Source: Sulfitobacter noctilucicola
GTDB lineage: Bacteria; Pseudomonadota; Alphaproteobacteria; Rhodobacterales; Rhodobacteraceae
Direction: 5' to 3'
DNA length: 64,000 nucleotides
Assembly (NCBI RefSeq): GCF_000622385.1
Contig: NZ_JASD01000008.1
Location: forward strand, 496,001 to 560,000
Of the stretch, positions 52,308 through 60,622 are shown one piece after another. A program made the position numbers and the translations under genes. Positions within the stretch are counted from its first letter, which is position 1. Every line of letters begins with the position of its first letter. A model generated the notes under the pieces. That model did not search any database. It was not told where the DNA came from and was given only the letters and a program-made list of their open reading frames with translations.

Positions 52308-53309
52308 TTACAGCTTTGCCAAGGCATCCGCCAACCGGTCTGCACCCTGACGGTAGGGATCCACGGCGGGCAAGCCCATCTCTTTCTCTACCTTTGCCAA
52401 ATAGGCAACCGCCTCGTCTTCGGACAAATGCTGTGTGTTCACCGAAATGCCGACAACTTCGCAGGCAGGGTTTGCCACCCGCGCCAGTGTCAGCGCCGTA
52501 TCACGAACCTGTTCTATGCTGGGCAAGTTGTAGTCCGGCAGCCCGCGCATATGCGTGCGGGTCGGCTCGTGACAGATAATCAGCGCATCAGGCTGCCCGC
52601 CGTGGATCAGCGCCAGCGTCACACCGGAATAGCTCACGTGGTACAGGCTTCCCTGCCCCTCGATTACATCCCAATGGTCGGCATCATTATCAGGCGTGAG
52701 GTACTCGACCGCACCGGCCATAAAGTCTGCAATCACCGCATCCAGCGGTACGCCGGAACCCGTGATCAAGATACCTGTCTGCCCTGTGGCACGGAAAGTG
52801 CTTTTCATGCCTTTCCGCTGCATCGCCTCGTCCAGCGCCAGCGCCGTGTACATCTTGCCAATTGAGCAATCCGTCCCCACAGCCAGCACGCGTTTGCCCG
52901 TCCGCTTTACCCCGTCTGCGATCGGATACTGCACATTCGGCACCCGCACATCGTGCAAGGTCTGCCCGCTTACCTGCGATGCGGCGACAAGGTCACCCTC
53001 TTCGGCCAACAGATTGTGCAGGCCGGACGCTAGATCAAACCCCATGCCCAGCGCTTCGATCAGCACTTCTTTCCAAGCCTGCGAAATAACCCCGCCACGG
53101 TTGGCGACACCAATGACCAGCGTCTTGGCGCCGGCATCCTTGGCTTCTTGGAGCGTCAGATCCTTCAGGCCAACATCCGCCTTGCATCCCGCCATACGGA
53201 ATTGACCGACAGCGTTATCAGGGCGCCAGTCTTTGATGCCTTGAGCGACTTTGGCGGACAGTTGGTCAGGCGCGTCGCCCAGAAAAAGCAGATATGGTGT
53301 TTGGATCAT
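52308..53309 (-). CDS. dgcN: D-glutamate N-acetyltransferase DgcN (DUF1611)
   Basis: A 333-residue protein of the DUF1611 family with an N-terminal Rossmann-like half (PYLLFLGDAPDQLSAKVAQG) and a P-loop-like GTDCSIGKMYTALALDEAM. HGGQPDALIICHEPTRTHMR matches the family. In marine proteobacteria DgcN acetylates D-glutamate ahead of DgcA. It is the first gene of dgcN-dgcA-aminotransferase. AAGGGGG is close before ATG 53309. No LysR-type dgcR is adjacent here. Confidence 0.85.
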   Translation of the reverse strand: MIQTPYLLFLGDAPDQLSAKVAQGIKDWRPDNAVGQFRMAGCKADVGLKDLTLQEAKDAGAKTLVIGVANRGGVISQAWKEVLIEALGMGFDLASGLHNLLAEEGDLVAASQVSGQTLHDVRVPNVQYPIADGVKRTGKRVLAVGTDCSIGKMYTALALDEAMQRKGMKSTFRATGQTGILITGSGVPLDAVIADFMAGAVEYLTPDNDADHWDVIEGQGSLYHVSYSGVTLALIHGGQPDALIICHEPTRTHMRGLPDYNLPSIEQVRDTALTLARVANPACEVVGISVNTQHLSEDEAVAYLAKVEKEMGLPAVDPYRQGADRLADALAKL

Positions 53310-53409
53310 GACAGCCCCCTTGGAATCAATGCTGGTGTCAGACTGCTTGAAACACGGCACAACGTCATTGCTTTGTGAGCGTATAGATCAGGACAATTGC
53401 AAAATTCTT

Positions 53410-53436
53410 GCGTAAGTTTACGCGTTGACGCTCAAC
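53410..53436. promoter_or_regulatory. Two adjacent inverted repeats upstream of dgcN
   Basis: GCGTAA and TTACGC flank two bases (53410-53423), and GTTGA and TCAAC flank three bases (53424-53436). They lie about 100 bases before the dgcN ATG, and the second covers the stop of the gene upstream. They are candidate operators for the D-amino-acid operon. No regulator gene is next to them. Confidence 0.35.
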
Positions 53437-53902
53437 TATTGCGCACTTCCGCCCCGGTTGATGTCTTTCTCAGCACCCACAGACCGCCCAGTACAACGAC
53501 ATAGAGCATCACGGGCGGTTCAGTAATTAGCCCCCAAAGGATCCACCACCAATCCAGCACCTGCGGAAGCTGCTCGTATTGACCGGCTTTGTGCATCTCT
53601 GCAATCGCTGCAATCGCATCACCGGGCCGGCCCGCCGGCTTGTAATAGACCTTCGGCGGCGTGATCATCCACGCCAGCACGAACACAACAGACATGTCAG
53701 CCATCAGCGTCAACGTTCGTTTGCCACCAATCCTGTCAAAGGTCCGCACCCACATGATCGTGTAAATCGCCGGAAGCACAAAAACGCATACCAGAAGAAG
53801 CAGAATCGGCACGAGGATAAGAACAGCATAGAAAAGAAGATGTGCAATCACCCCGCCATTAAAGAATGAAACCCAGCCATATTTTGGGCGCAAAAGGGGC
53901 AA
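53432..53902 (-). CDS. Membrane protein of unknown function, non-ATG start
   Basis: Up to 156 residues with about four hydrophobic segments: IAHLLFYAVLILVPILLLLV, VCVFVLPAIYTIMWV, LMADMSVVFVLAWMI and VVLGGLWVL. I do not recognise a family. No ATG lies at a sensible place; TTG at 53902 or 53893 (the latter with GAGG upstream), or a GTG near 53851, must serve. It is upstream of dgcN but separated by 122 bases. Confidence 0.5.
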   Translation of the reverse strand: MPLLRPKYGWVSFFNGGVIAHLLFYAVLILVPILLLLVCVFVLPAIYTIMWVRTFDRIGGKRTLTLMADMSVVFVLAWMITPPKVYYKPAGRPGDAIAAIAEMHKAGQYEQLPQVLDWWWILWGLITEPPVMLYVVVLGGLWVLRKTSTGAEVRNS

Positions 53903-54016
53903 GCCTCAAAAAAACAGGACATGCTGCAGGTGCAAAATACGCTTGCGCCTACCCGCGCAATTTCCTAGCACCCATGACAAGGCTACACGCAACAAAATTA
54001 CACACCGAGGTCCGAT

Positions 54017-54973
54017 ATGTCTTTCAAAATCCAGCCCGCCGCCCCTGCTCGCCCGAACCGCTGCCAGCTTTTCGGCCCCGGCTCCAACACCAAACTGTTT
54101 GCAAAAATGGCGGCGTCAGCTGCGGACGTGATCAACCTCGACCTTGAAGATTCTGTAGCCCCTACAGACAAGGACGTCGCGCGCTCTAACGTCATCGAAG
54201 CGATCAACACTGTGGATTGGGGCAAAAAAACCCTGTCAGTGCGTATCAACGGGCTGGATACACCTTACTGGTATAAAGACGTGGTCGAACTGCTGGAAAA
54301 TGCCGGCGACCGCCTTGACCAGATCATGATTCCAAAAGTCGGCTGCGCGGCGGATGTCTATGCGGTGGACGCGCTTGTCACCGCAATCGAAGCCGCCAAG
54401 GGCCGTTCCAAAAAGATCGCCTTTGAGGTCATCATCGAATCCGCCGCAGGCATCGCTCATGTCGAAGAAATCGCAGCCTCCTCACCACGCCTTGAGGCAA
54501 TGAGCCTTGGAGCCGCCGACTTTGCCGCATCCATGGGGATGCAGACGACCGGCATCGGTGGAACGCAGGAAAATTACTATATGCTGCGCGATGGTACGCA
54601 GCATTGGTCCGATCCGTGGCACTGGGCGCAGGCTGCTATTGTCGCCGCCTGCCGCACGCATGGTGTGTTGCCTGTTGATGGGCCCTTTGGTGACTTTTCC
54701 GACGATGAAGGCTACCGCGCACAGGCGCGCCGCTCCGCGACACTTGGTATGGTCGGCAAATGGGCCATCCACCCCAAGCAGATCGCCTTGGCGAACGAAG
54801 TGTTCACACCTTCAGAAGAAGCCGTCGCCGAAGCCCGCGAAATTCTGGCTGCAATGGAAACGGCAAAGGCAAACGGCGAAGGGGCGACTGTTTACAAGGG
54901 TCGCCTGGTGGACATCGCCAGCATCAAACAGGCCGAAGTCATCGTACGCCAATCCGAGATGATTGCGGGTTAA
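54017..54973 (+). CDS. mcl1: L-malyl-CoA/beta-methylmalyl-CoA lyase
   Basis: A 318-residue CitE-family lyase. It starts MSFKIQPAAPARPNRCQLFG, with the CoA/metal region VINLDLEDSVAPTDKD, the metal ligand in FEVIIESAAGIAHVEEIAAS, and GVLPVDGPFGDFSDDEGYRA, AIHPKQIALANEVFTPSEE. The high match to Rhodobacter Mcl1 places it in the ethylmalonyl-CoA pathway, cleaving malyl-CoA to glyoxylate and acetyl-CoA and methylmalyl-CoA to glyoxylate and propionyl-CoA. This supports acetate and C1/C2 assimilation without isocitrate lyase. Confidence 0.95.
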   Translation: MSFKIQPAAPARPNRCQLFGPGSNTKLFAKMAASAADVINLDLEDSVAPTDKDVARSNVIEAINTVDWGKKTLSVRINGLDTPYWYKDVVELLENAGDRLDQIMIPKVGCAADVYAVDALVTAIEAAKGRSKKIAFEVIIESAAGIAHVEEIAASSPRLEAMSLGAADFAASMGMQTTGIGGTQENYYMLRDGTQHWSDPWHWAQAAIVAACRTHGVLPVDGPFGDFSDDEGYRAQARRSATLGMVGKWAIHPKQIALANEVFTPSEEAVAEAREILAAMETAKANGEGATVYKGRLVDIASIKQAEVIVRQSEMIAG

Positions 54974-55052
54974 TACCCTAACACCGCTTTAATTCCCCAA
55001 CACCGCTTCGCGCCCGTGGTCTGCGGGCGCGAAACGTGAAAGACAGCCGGAT

Positions 55053-55649
55053 ATGAACCTTGATGTCCTTCTGCCTCTGGCCCTTTTTGCCCTCGTCAGT
55101 TCTATCACACCCGGACCGAACAACCTGATGCTGATGGCGTCCGGTGCGAACTATGGCTTGCGCCGGTCGATCCCGCATATGTTGGGTATTTCTGCAGGCT
55201 TTTCTGTGATGATGATCCTAACGGGCCTGGGTCTTCATCAAGTGTTCGAGCGCTTTCCCGTCAGCTATACTCTGTTGAAAATACTTAGTGTGGCCTACCT
55301 GCTTTATCTCGCATGGAGAATCGCCACCGCCGCCCCGATCAAGGAACGGGATGCAAAAGGTAGGCCCATGACGTTTCTACAAGCCGCGGCTTTTCAGTGG
55401 GTCAACCCCAAGGCGTGGGCGATGGCGCTCACTTCAATCACAGTCTATATCGCGGACAACGGTACGCTGTTGTTGGTGATTGGCGCTGTCTTCTTTGCCA
55501 TCGTTAATCTGCCCTCCGTCACGCTCTGGACTGTGATGGGTCAGCAAATGGCACGTTTTCTTACCAATCCTGTGCGGCTGCGCGTTTTCAACTGGACGAT
55601 GGCCACCCTGCTGGTCCTCTCACTCTACCCATTGCTACAAATGGGCTGA
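55053..55649 (+). CDS. LysE family amino-acid exporter
   Basis: A 198-residue membrane protein with six predicted helices, starting [20 protein letters not shown], then [20 protein letters not shown], a conserved RhtB/LysE opening. [17 protein letters not shown] carries the family's N-P-K-A motif. It probably exports an amino acid or homoserine derivative. It lies between mcl1 and accA on the same strand, with about 80 and 60 bases between. Confidence 0.88.
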   Translation: MNLDVLLPLALFALVSSITPGPNNLMLMASGANYGLRRSIPHMLGISAGFSVMMILTGLGLHQVFERFPVSYTLLKILSVAYLLYLAWRIATAAPIKERDAKGRPMTFLQAAAFQWVNPKAWAMALTSITVYIADNGTLLLVIGAVFFAIVNLPSVTLWTVMGQQMARFLTNPVRLRVFNWTMATLLVLSLYPLLQMG

Positions 55650-55708
55650 CAGATTGCAAACCGCACCGTCACCCGCCATATAAGGCAAAGACAACGGCGG
55701 AGCAGCGC

Positions 55709-56671
55709 ATGACACAATATCTGGATTTCGAGAAACCCTTGGCCGAGATTGAAGGCAAGGCGGAAGAGTTGCGGGCGATGGCACGCACCAATGAAGATAT
55801 GGATGTCTCTGCCGAAGCCGCCGCATTGGACGAAAAGGCCGCCAAGATATTGGACGACCTTTACAAATCTCTGACCCCTTGGCGCAAATGTCAGGTTGCG
55901 CGGCACCCGTCCCGCCCGCACTGCAAAGATTATATCGACGCGCTTTTTACCGAATACACACCGCTGGCCGGTGATCGCAACTTTGCCGACGATCTGGCGG
56001 TGATGGGCGGTCTGGCGCGGTTCAACGATCAGCCAGTTGTCGTGATCGGCCACGAAAAGGGCAACGACACCAAATCCCGTATTGAGCGTAATTTTGGAAT
56101 GGCACGGCCCGAGGGATACCGCAAAGCGGTGCGCCTGATGGAGCTCGCCCACAAATTCGGTCTGCCGGTCATTACGCTCGTGGACACGCCCGGTGCCTAT
56201 CCCGGCAAGGGTGCAGAAGAGCGCGGCCAGTCCGAGGCGATTGCACGTTCAACAGAGAAATGTCTGCAAATCGGGGTGCCATTGATCAGTGTAATCATCG
56301 GCGAGGGGGGCTCCGGTGGTGCCGTTGCTTTCGCCACCGCCAACCGTGTGGCGATGATGGAGCATTCCGTCTACTCCGTTATTACGCCCGAAGGCTGTGC
56401 ATCGATCTTGTGGAAAGATAGCGAGAAGATGCGCGAAGCGGCCGAGGCCATGCGCTTGACCGCCGATGATCTGCGCAAGCTGGGTGTCACGGACCGAATC
56501 ATCCCCGAACCGAAAGGCGGCGCGCACCGCGACGCCGAAGCCGCGATTGCATCGGTCCGTAGCGCGATTGAGGACATGCTGAAGGATCTCAAAGGCAAAG
56601 ATGCCAAAGCACTGGTCGCCGACCGCCGCCGGAAATATCTGGAAATGGGTGACAAAGGTCTGGCCGCCTAA
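55709..56671 (+). CDS. accA: Acetyl-CoA carboxylase carboxyltransferase subunit alpha
   Basis: A 320-residue subunit starting [20 protein letters not shown]. It has [20 protein letters not shown], the biotin/CoA carboxyltransferase core [20 protein letters not shown], the oxyanion region [20 protein letters not shown] and [20 protein letters not shown]. With AccD it moves CO2 from carboxybiotin to acetyl-CoA in fatty-acid synthesis. The stop overlaps the convergent acetyltransferase by four bases. Confidence 0.96.
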   Translation: MTQYLDFEKPLAEIEGKAEELRAMARTNEDMDVSAEAAALDEKAAKILDDLYKSLTPWRKCQVARHPSRPHCKDYIDALFTEYTPLAGDRNFADDLAVMGGLARFNDQPVVVIGHEKGNDTKSRIERNFGMARPEGYRKAVRLMELAHKFGLPVITLVDTPGAYPGKGAEERGQSEAIARSTEKCLQIGVPLISVIIGEGGSGGAVAFATANRVAMMEHSVYSVITPEGCASILWKDSEKMREAAEAMRLTADDLRKLGVTDRIIPEPKGGAHRDAEAAIASVRSAIEDMLKDLKGKDAKALVADRRRKYLEMGDKGLAA

Positions 56672-57120
56672 AGCTTGATCCGAAAGCGTGGACCGGGCTG
56701 CGGCAACGCGTCAAAGCCCATCCGCGGATAGATCGCGGCGGCAACTGCGTTGTCGGGATGCGTCCCGACAGTGACATAGCGACATCCCAATGACCGCGAC
56801 AACTCGAGTGACGCATTGATAAGCGCGCGGCCAACACCCCGCCCCCTTGCGACATCCCGCACAAACAAATGATGTATATCCATACCGCGCACGCCAAATT
56901 GCAGCTGGACGAGCGGACAAAGCGCGGCATAGCCGCTCACCGCCCCACCAACTTCTGCAACCAGAACCTGCAGCCAAGGGGTGACCCCCAAGCAGTCACG
57001 TTCAAGGTCGGCGCGGGTAACGTCGGCGGTATCGCCGTGGTGCATCGCCAGATCGCGCACCATCTCCAAAAGGACGGGCAGGTCTTTGTGCTCTAGCGGG
57101 CGGGTTGTGATATCTGGCAT
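56668..57120 (-). CDS. GNAT family N-acetyltransferase
   Basis: A 150-residue protein with the GNAT fold: [20 protein letters not shown] (motif B/D), the strand-helix [20 protein letters not shown] with the acetyl-CoA pyrophosphate loop R-G-x-G-V-G, and [20 protein letters not shown] at the end. The substrate is not predictable. ATG 57120 has AAGAGG six bases before it. Convergent with accA. Confidence 0.88.
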   Translation of the reverse strand: MPDITTRPLEHKDLPVLLEMVRDLAMHHGDTADVTRADLERDCLGVTPWLQVLVAEVGGAVSGYAALCPLVQLQFGVRGMDIHHLFVRDVARGRGVGRALINASLELSRSLGCRYVTVGTHPDNAVAAAIYPRMGFDALPQPGPRFRIKL

Positions 57121-57285
57121 GTCGAACCTCTTGGACAAACCACCACAAATGCAGGAAAGCCGCGCATGTGGCGGCTCTCATAAATTAAATAAATGAAGAA
57201 AAACCGCGATCAGTGCGTGCGGTAATAATAAAGCGTATGCGGGGCTTTGTTCATGGTACGACTATGCGAGAAGGTGCAGAACCGG

Positions 57286-57936
57286 TCAACCGGCAAGCAT
57301 GCGCAAGCCTTGCGTCACGTCCGAGCGTACCGCCAACCGAAGGCCTGGCTCATCCCCAGCCTTGAGGGCGGCGATGATGAGCCTGTGAAATTGGGGCGGC
57401 TCTGTCCGCCTAAGACGTCCGTATAGCGCCCGCATCGTCGGCCCCATCTGCAACCAGACCGTTTCAGCCATCGCGAGCATCGCAGGGGCCTGAGCACGCA
57501 AATATAGGGTGCGGTGAAATTCGAGATTGGTGCGGATGTAGCCAACGGCGTCGCCGCGATGCACAGCTTCGGCGATAGCACCGTTGATCGTTTGCATCCG
57601 CTCGATCAGCGCCATGTGGGCCCTTGGCAAGGCACGGCTTGCAAGTTCCACCTCCAGAAGCGCCCGCAAAGCAGCGAGTTCTTCGATGCGATCGTTGCTC
57701 AGCTCTGGCGTGGCGATGCGCCCGGACGTCGACATGGTCAATGCCCCTTCGGCGACCAAGCGCCGCGCTGCTTCGCGGGCGGGTGTCATCGATACACCGT
57801 ATTCCTTGCCAATTCCACGAAGCGTCAGCGCCTCACCCGGCGGTAAATCGCCATGCATGATACGGCTGCGCAGGTGACGGAACACACGGTCATGTGCGAC
57901 AGAGGTGGCTTCGGTGGGGCGGGCGGTCAAGGACAT
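57286..57936 (-). CDS. GntR family regulator, FCD (FadR-like) subgroup
   Basis: A 216-residue regulator with the GntR winged helix (VFRHLRSRIMHGDLPPGEAL, GIGKEYGVSMTPAREAARRL) and an all-helical FCD domain with the metal/effector region ELAALRALLEVELASRAL and EFHRTLYLRAQ. FCD regulators respond to carboxylates. A perfect 14-base palindrome lies 7-20 bases before the ATG and contains its Shine-Dalgarno sequence, which predicts autoregulation. Its target genes are not clear from position: the only close gene is DUF3140 upstream on the same strand. Confidence 0.9.
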   Translation of the reverse strand: MSLTARPTEATSVAHDRVFRHLRSRIMHGDLPPGEALTLRGIGKEYGVSMTPAREAARRLVAEGALTMSTSGRIATPELSNDRIEELAALRALLEVELASRALPRAHMALIERMQTINGAIAEAVHRGDAVGYIRTNLEFHRTLYLRAQAPAMLAMAETVWLQMGPTMRALYGRLRRTEPPQFHRLIIAALKAGDEPGLRLAVRSDVTQGLRMLAG

Positions 57937-57942
57937 GCAAGC

Positions 57943-57956
57943 CTTGTGATCACAAG
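57943..57956. promoter_or_regulatory. Perfect palindrome at the start of the GntR gene, candidate operator
   Basis: CTTGTGATCACAAG is a 14-base perfect dyad. On the minus strand it is followed by GCTTGC and the GntR ATG, so the ribosome binding site AAGG overlaps it. It also lies between the GntR start and the DUF3140 stop. Confidence 0.6.
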
Positions 57957-57972
57957 CCCGCACCCGGTCAAG

Positions 57973-58314
57973 TTATTCTTCCTGAAGCGGGTCGTGACCC
58001 CAGTTCATCAGCGAGTACCGCCACGCGGAGTTTTCCACACCATCAGCCGGTCCACCCTGCGATAGGTGGCGTTTGATATAACCTACGACTGTCGCCATGT
58101 GATCCCACTGATCGTCGGTGATCTCGTCTTTGTTCGTACGCTTAATCTTTACGATGCGCCGCCCCGATTTGTGACCGGTAGATTCGCCGCTTTCATTGTC
58201 ACCCACGGATTTGGATTCGTCCGTCTCCAGCCAATCCTCAAGCTCTTTTGGGGCCATATTGACCAGATCGCGCCATTCCTCCCAGATCTCGTCGTGTGAT
58301 TTCGATGATGACAT
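57973..58314 (-). CDS. DUF3140 family protein
   Basis: A 113-residue acidic protein with WRDLVNMAPKELEDWLETDE near the start, followed by a SKSVG stretch, then SGHKSGRRIVKIKRTNKDEI, MATVVGYIKRHLSQ and SAWRYSLMNWGHDPLQ. The order matches DUF3140, a family of predicted DNA-binding or plant-associated helical proteins of unknown function. AAGGAG lies seven bases before ATG 58314. It is the gene upstream of gntR. Confidence 0.85.
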   Translation of the reverse strand: MSSSKSHDEIWEEWRDLVNMAPKELEDWLETDESKSVGDNESGESTGHKSGRRIVKIKRTNKDEITDDQWDHMATVVGYIKRHLSQGGPADGVENSAWRYSLMNWGHDPLQEE

Positions 58315-58371
58315 GCCGATGCTCCTTTGGTTCTGCAAAAGTTACAATGCATCCCGGCCATGACAGGTTTC

Positions 58372-59058
58372 TCAGAATTTATAGCGGTGTAGGGCATTGC
58401 CATTTTTGCGCAGCCACGTGCGCTGTTCTTTGTAGGGGCCATAGATCCGCTCGACCCCGGCCCAGAACGCAGGCGAATGATTCATCTCGGCCAGATGCGC
58501 GACCTCGTGGGCGGCGACATAATCCAGCACTTCCGGTGGGGCCATGATCAGCCGCCAGGAAAACATCAAGCCACCGTCACTGGTGCACGACCCCCACCGC
58601 GACCGCGTGTCGCGCATCGTGATGCGGCTGTAGGGTCTCCCCAGCCTAGCAGCGTAATCGTCACAGGCACCGGCCAATCTGTCTCGTGCCACCTCGCGCA
58701 AGTAGGCACCGAGTTTGGCACCTATCCGGTCTTCAGGTCCGGGTACTGCAATAGCGTTCTCGGAAATCTGCACGCTGCGTCCTTGCCCCTGCACTACCTC
58801 AACCAATTGCCCACCCAACGGAATTTGCTGCCCTGGCTTCACGATCTGGTCTTCGCCCCGCGCCTCAAGGTGCTTGCGAATCCATGCTTCCTTGGATCGG
58901 GCAAAGGCAAGCGCCTCACGCTCGGCAAGCCGCTTCGGCATTGTCAGCGTCACCCTCCCGTCCAGCTGCGAAATGCGCAACGTGATGCGCCGCGCACGGG
59001 CGGAACGGCGCAATGTAAGCGGAATAGGGGGGGTGCCGGGCAGAACAGGATCGCTCAC
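58372..59058 (-). CDS. YgjP-like M48-type metallopeptidase
   Basis: A 228-residue protein starting (GTG) M-S-D-P-V-L-P-G-T-P-P, with RRSARARRITLRISQLDGRV and the zinc site DYVAAHEVAHLAEMNHSPAF, which supplies H-E-x-x-H and a downstream histidine. WGSCTSDGGLMFSWRLIM is the conserved family stretch. YgjP/DUF45 members are predicted zinc peptidases; a nucleotide hydrolase role has been proposed for one. The start GTG 59058 is uncertain. Confidence 0.87.
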   Translation of the reverse strand: MSDPVLPGTPPIPLTLRRSARARRITLRISQLDGRVTLTMPKRLAEREALAFARSKEAWIRKHLEARGEDQIVKPGQQIPLGGQLVEVVQGQGRSVQISENAIAVPGPEDRIGAKLGAYLREVARDRLAGACDDYAARLGRPYSRITMRDTRSRWGSCTSDGGLMFSWRLIMAPPEVLDYVAAHEVAHLAEMNHSPAFWAGVERIYGPYKEQRTWLRKNGNALHRYKF

Positions 59059-59175
59059 GTACAAGCTCGCATTGGTCGGTGGGACGGCTAAAGCCTTTGA
59101 CTATCCCCCTGTCATATGGCACTTGCCCTGAATCATCTACACGCAAACGCAATTTACCATGAGAAGGGGTGTTTC

Positions 59176-59505
59176 ATGCCCAACGAAGAATGGGGAACCA
59201 AACGCCTGTGCCCCACAACGGGCAAGCGGTTCTACGATTTGAATAAAGATCCCATCGTCAGCCCTTATACGGGCGAAGTGCTGGAAATCGACGCGTCAAA
59301 GTCGCGTATGATTGCCGCCGACGCCGAGGATGCCGTGACAGCCAAAGCCAAGAAGGCGGAGGCCGTTGAAGACGATGATCTGATCGATGACGAAGATGAC
59401 GTCGATGTGGATCTGGACGACGATATTCTGGACGATGATGACGATGACGATGACACAGTACCGCTGGATGACATCGCTGACGTTGCTTCGGACGACGAAG
59501 ACTGA
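59176..59505 (+). CDS. TIGR02300 family protein, acidic
   Basis: A 109-residue protein whose first 40 residues have the family core EEWGTKRLCPTTGKRFYDLN and DPIVSPYTGEVLE, with a probable metal or nucleic-acid-binding turn (C-P-x-T-G-x-x-F-Y-D). The rest is a run of Asp and Glu (DDEDDVDVDLDDDILDDDDD). Found in alphaproteobacteria, unknown function. ATG 59176 has AAGGGG upstream. The acidic tail is low complexity, not a tandem DNA repeat of interest. Confidence 0.92.
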   Translation: MPNEEWGTKRLCPTTGKRFYDLNKDPIVSPYTGEVLEIDASKSRMIAADAEDAVTAKAKKAEAVEDDDLIDDEDDVDVDLDDDILDDDDDDDDTVPLDDIADVASDDED

Positions 59506-59596
59506 ACAGAACACGGGGCGGACGGGGTGATTTTTCCCTTGATCCCGCCCCGCGTTGGCACTAATCACGCGCCACTACCCTAGGTCTTGGCCTTAT

Positions 59597-59672
59597 GGGG
59601 CATTAGCTCAGCTGGGAGAGCGCCTGCATGGCATGCAGGAGGTCAGCGGTTCGATCCCGCTATGCTCCACCA
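59597..59672 (+). tRNA. tRNA-Ala, anticodon GGC
   Basis: A 76-base cloverleaf: acceptor GGGGCAT pairs with ATGCTCC with one G-U, the D arm has TAGCTCAGCTGGGAGAGC, the anticodon stem CCTGC/GCAGG encloses ATGGCAT (anticodon GGC), and the T arm holds GGTTCGATCC. The encoded CCA is at 59670-59672. It reads GCC and GCU codons. Confidence 0.97.
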
Positions 59673-59676
59673 TTAT
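59664..59676 (+). repeat. 13-base direct repeat, copy 1, overlapping the tRNA-Ala 3' end
   Basis: GCTCCACCATTAT covers the last nine bases of the tRNA gene and four more. An identical copy is 145 bases downstream. Tyrosine recombinases use tRNA 3' ends as attachment cores, so this pair could be an attL/attR scar, but 13 bases is short and no integrase is present. Confidence 0.4.
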
Positions 59677-59808
59677 CCATTCATTGATTTTGGTGAGACG
59701 CTTGTGACTGGTGACGGTCCTGATTGCGTTTGTGCGCGATCCAGCCTTTCTAAAAACCACGCTACAAGCAGCTTTGTATCCTAACCCCTTGACCTGCAAC
59801 GCGGTCTG

Positions 59809-59821
59809 GCTCCACCATTAT
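59809..59821 (+). repeat. 13-base direct repeat, copy 2, downstream of tRNA-Ala
   Basis: An exact copy of the tRNA-Ala 3' end sequence GCTCCACCATTAT, followed by GTCCAT where copy 1 has CCAT. No cloverleaf surrounds it, so it is not a second tRNA gene. The 132 bases between the copies hold no gene that I can see. Confidence 0.4.
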
Positions 59822-59848
59822 GTCCATATTTAAGCAATTGGACTGACC

Positions 59849-60556
59849 ATGGATTTCATTAAGCACAGCGTCAAAAAGGGCGAGACGCTTTCAAAAATCG
59901 CCACAAACTACGGTTTCGCTGCGCGGGACTGGGACAAAATATATAACCACCCCAAAAATGCGCCCCTGCGCAAGCTACGGCCCGATCCCGATCATATTGA
60001 ACCGAAAGACATCATTATTCTGCCCGCCATTCCCGGTAAGAAGATCGATGATGAACTGAAATCTCTTGGCGCAATGCGCGACAAACTTGAAACGATGCCT
60101 CTCTCGGTCAAAAAAATCACGATGGAAGCAAAGCGCATGAACAAAGAGGCAATGCGCATCACAAAAAGCGGGCAGATGATCCAGTCAGACATCCAGGTCC
60201 TGCGCGGGATGCAGGCGCTGCACAAATCCGAAATTACCGCAATCGACTCTGTTACCGCTAAGGCGGTTAAGGAAGCGAAAGCGGGACCCGCCGACAGCCC
60301 CAAGGCATTTGCCCTCTTCCAACAGCGACAGGAAGCCCTAGCCAAACTGATTAACACGCTCAAGACGATTGATGAGGCCGACAAACACATGCGACGTGAC
60401 CCGAAAAAAGCGATGTTCGCTATCGGCGTGCTCAATAAAGATATGGTGAAGATCGAGAAACTGACAACGGAATGGACTAAAGCGCACAATGACGCCCTGA
60501 AAGAAATCAACGGCCGGATGAAAGAGTTGAGCGCTGAGCGGAAGAACACCGTCTGA
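59849..60556 (+). CDS. Orphan cytoplasmic LysM-domain protein
   Basis: A 235-residue protein without signal peptide. Residues about 4-58 form a LysM-like module (HSVKKGETLSKIATNYGF, RDWDKIYNHPKNAPLRKLRP, HIEPKDIIILP). The I-Y-N-H-P-x-N-x-x-L-R-x-x-R-P pattern is found in LysM domains of contractile-injection and type VI effectors, not in wall hydrolases. The remaining 175 residues are helical and lysine-rich (KKITMEAKRMNKEAMRITKS). Codon use is richer in AAA than the neighbours. It follows the tRNA repeat and could be an acquired gene. Confidence 0.75.
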   Translation: MDFIKHSVKKGETLSKIATNYGFAARDWDKIYNHPKNAPLRKLRPDPDHIEPKDIIILPAIPGKKIDDELKSLGAMRDKLETMPLSVKKITMEAKRMNKEAMRITKSGQMIQSDIQVLRGMQALHKSEITAIDSVTAKAVKEAKAGPADSPKAFALFQQRQEALAKLINTLKTIDEADKHMRRDPKKAMFAIGVLNKDMVKIEKLTTEWTKAHNDALKEINGRMKELSAERKNTV

Positions 60557-60622
60557 TCGCAAGGCAGCTTGGCCAAATGCGTTGATCGGGGTAGAGAGAA
60601 GCCAACGTCCGAAAGGCTCCAG

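Noticed and set aside
59370..59505. Tandem repeat or microsatellite of GAC/GAT
   Set aside because: It is the acidic Asp-rich tail of the TIGR02300 protein, a known low-complexity feature of that family.
59760..59850. A second tRNA gene at the repeated CTCCACCA
   Set aside because: There is no anticodon arm or T loop around this copy; only 13 bases match the tRNA-Ala end.
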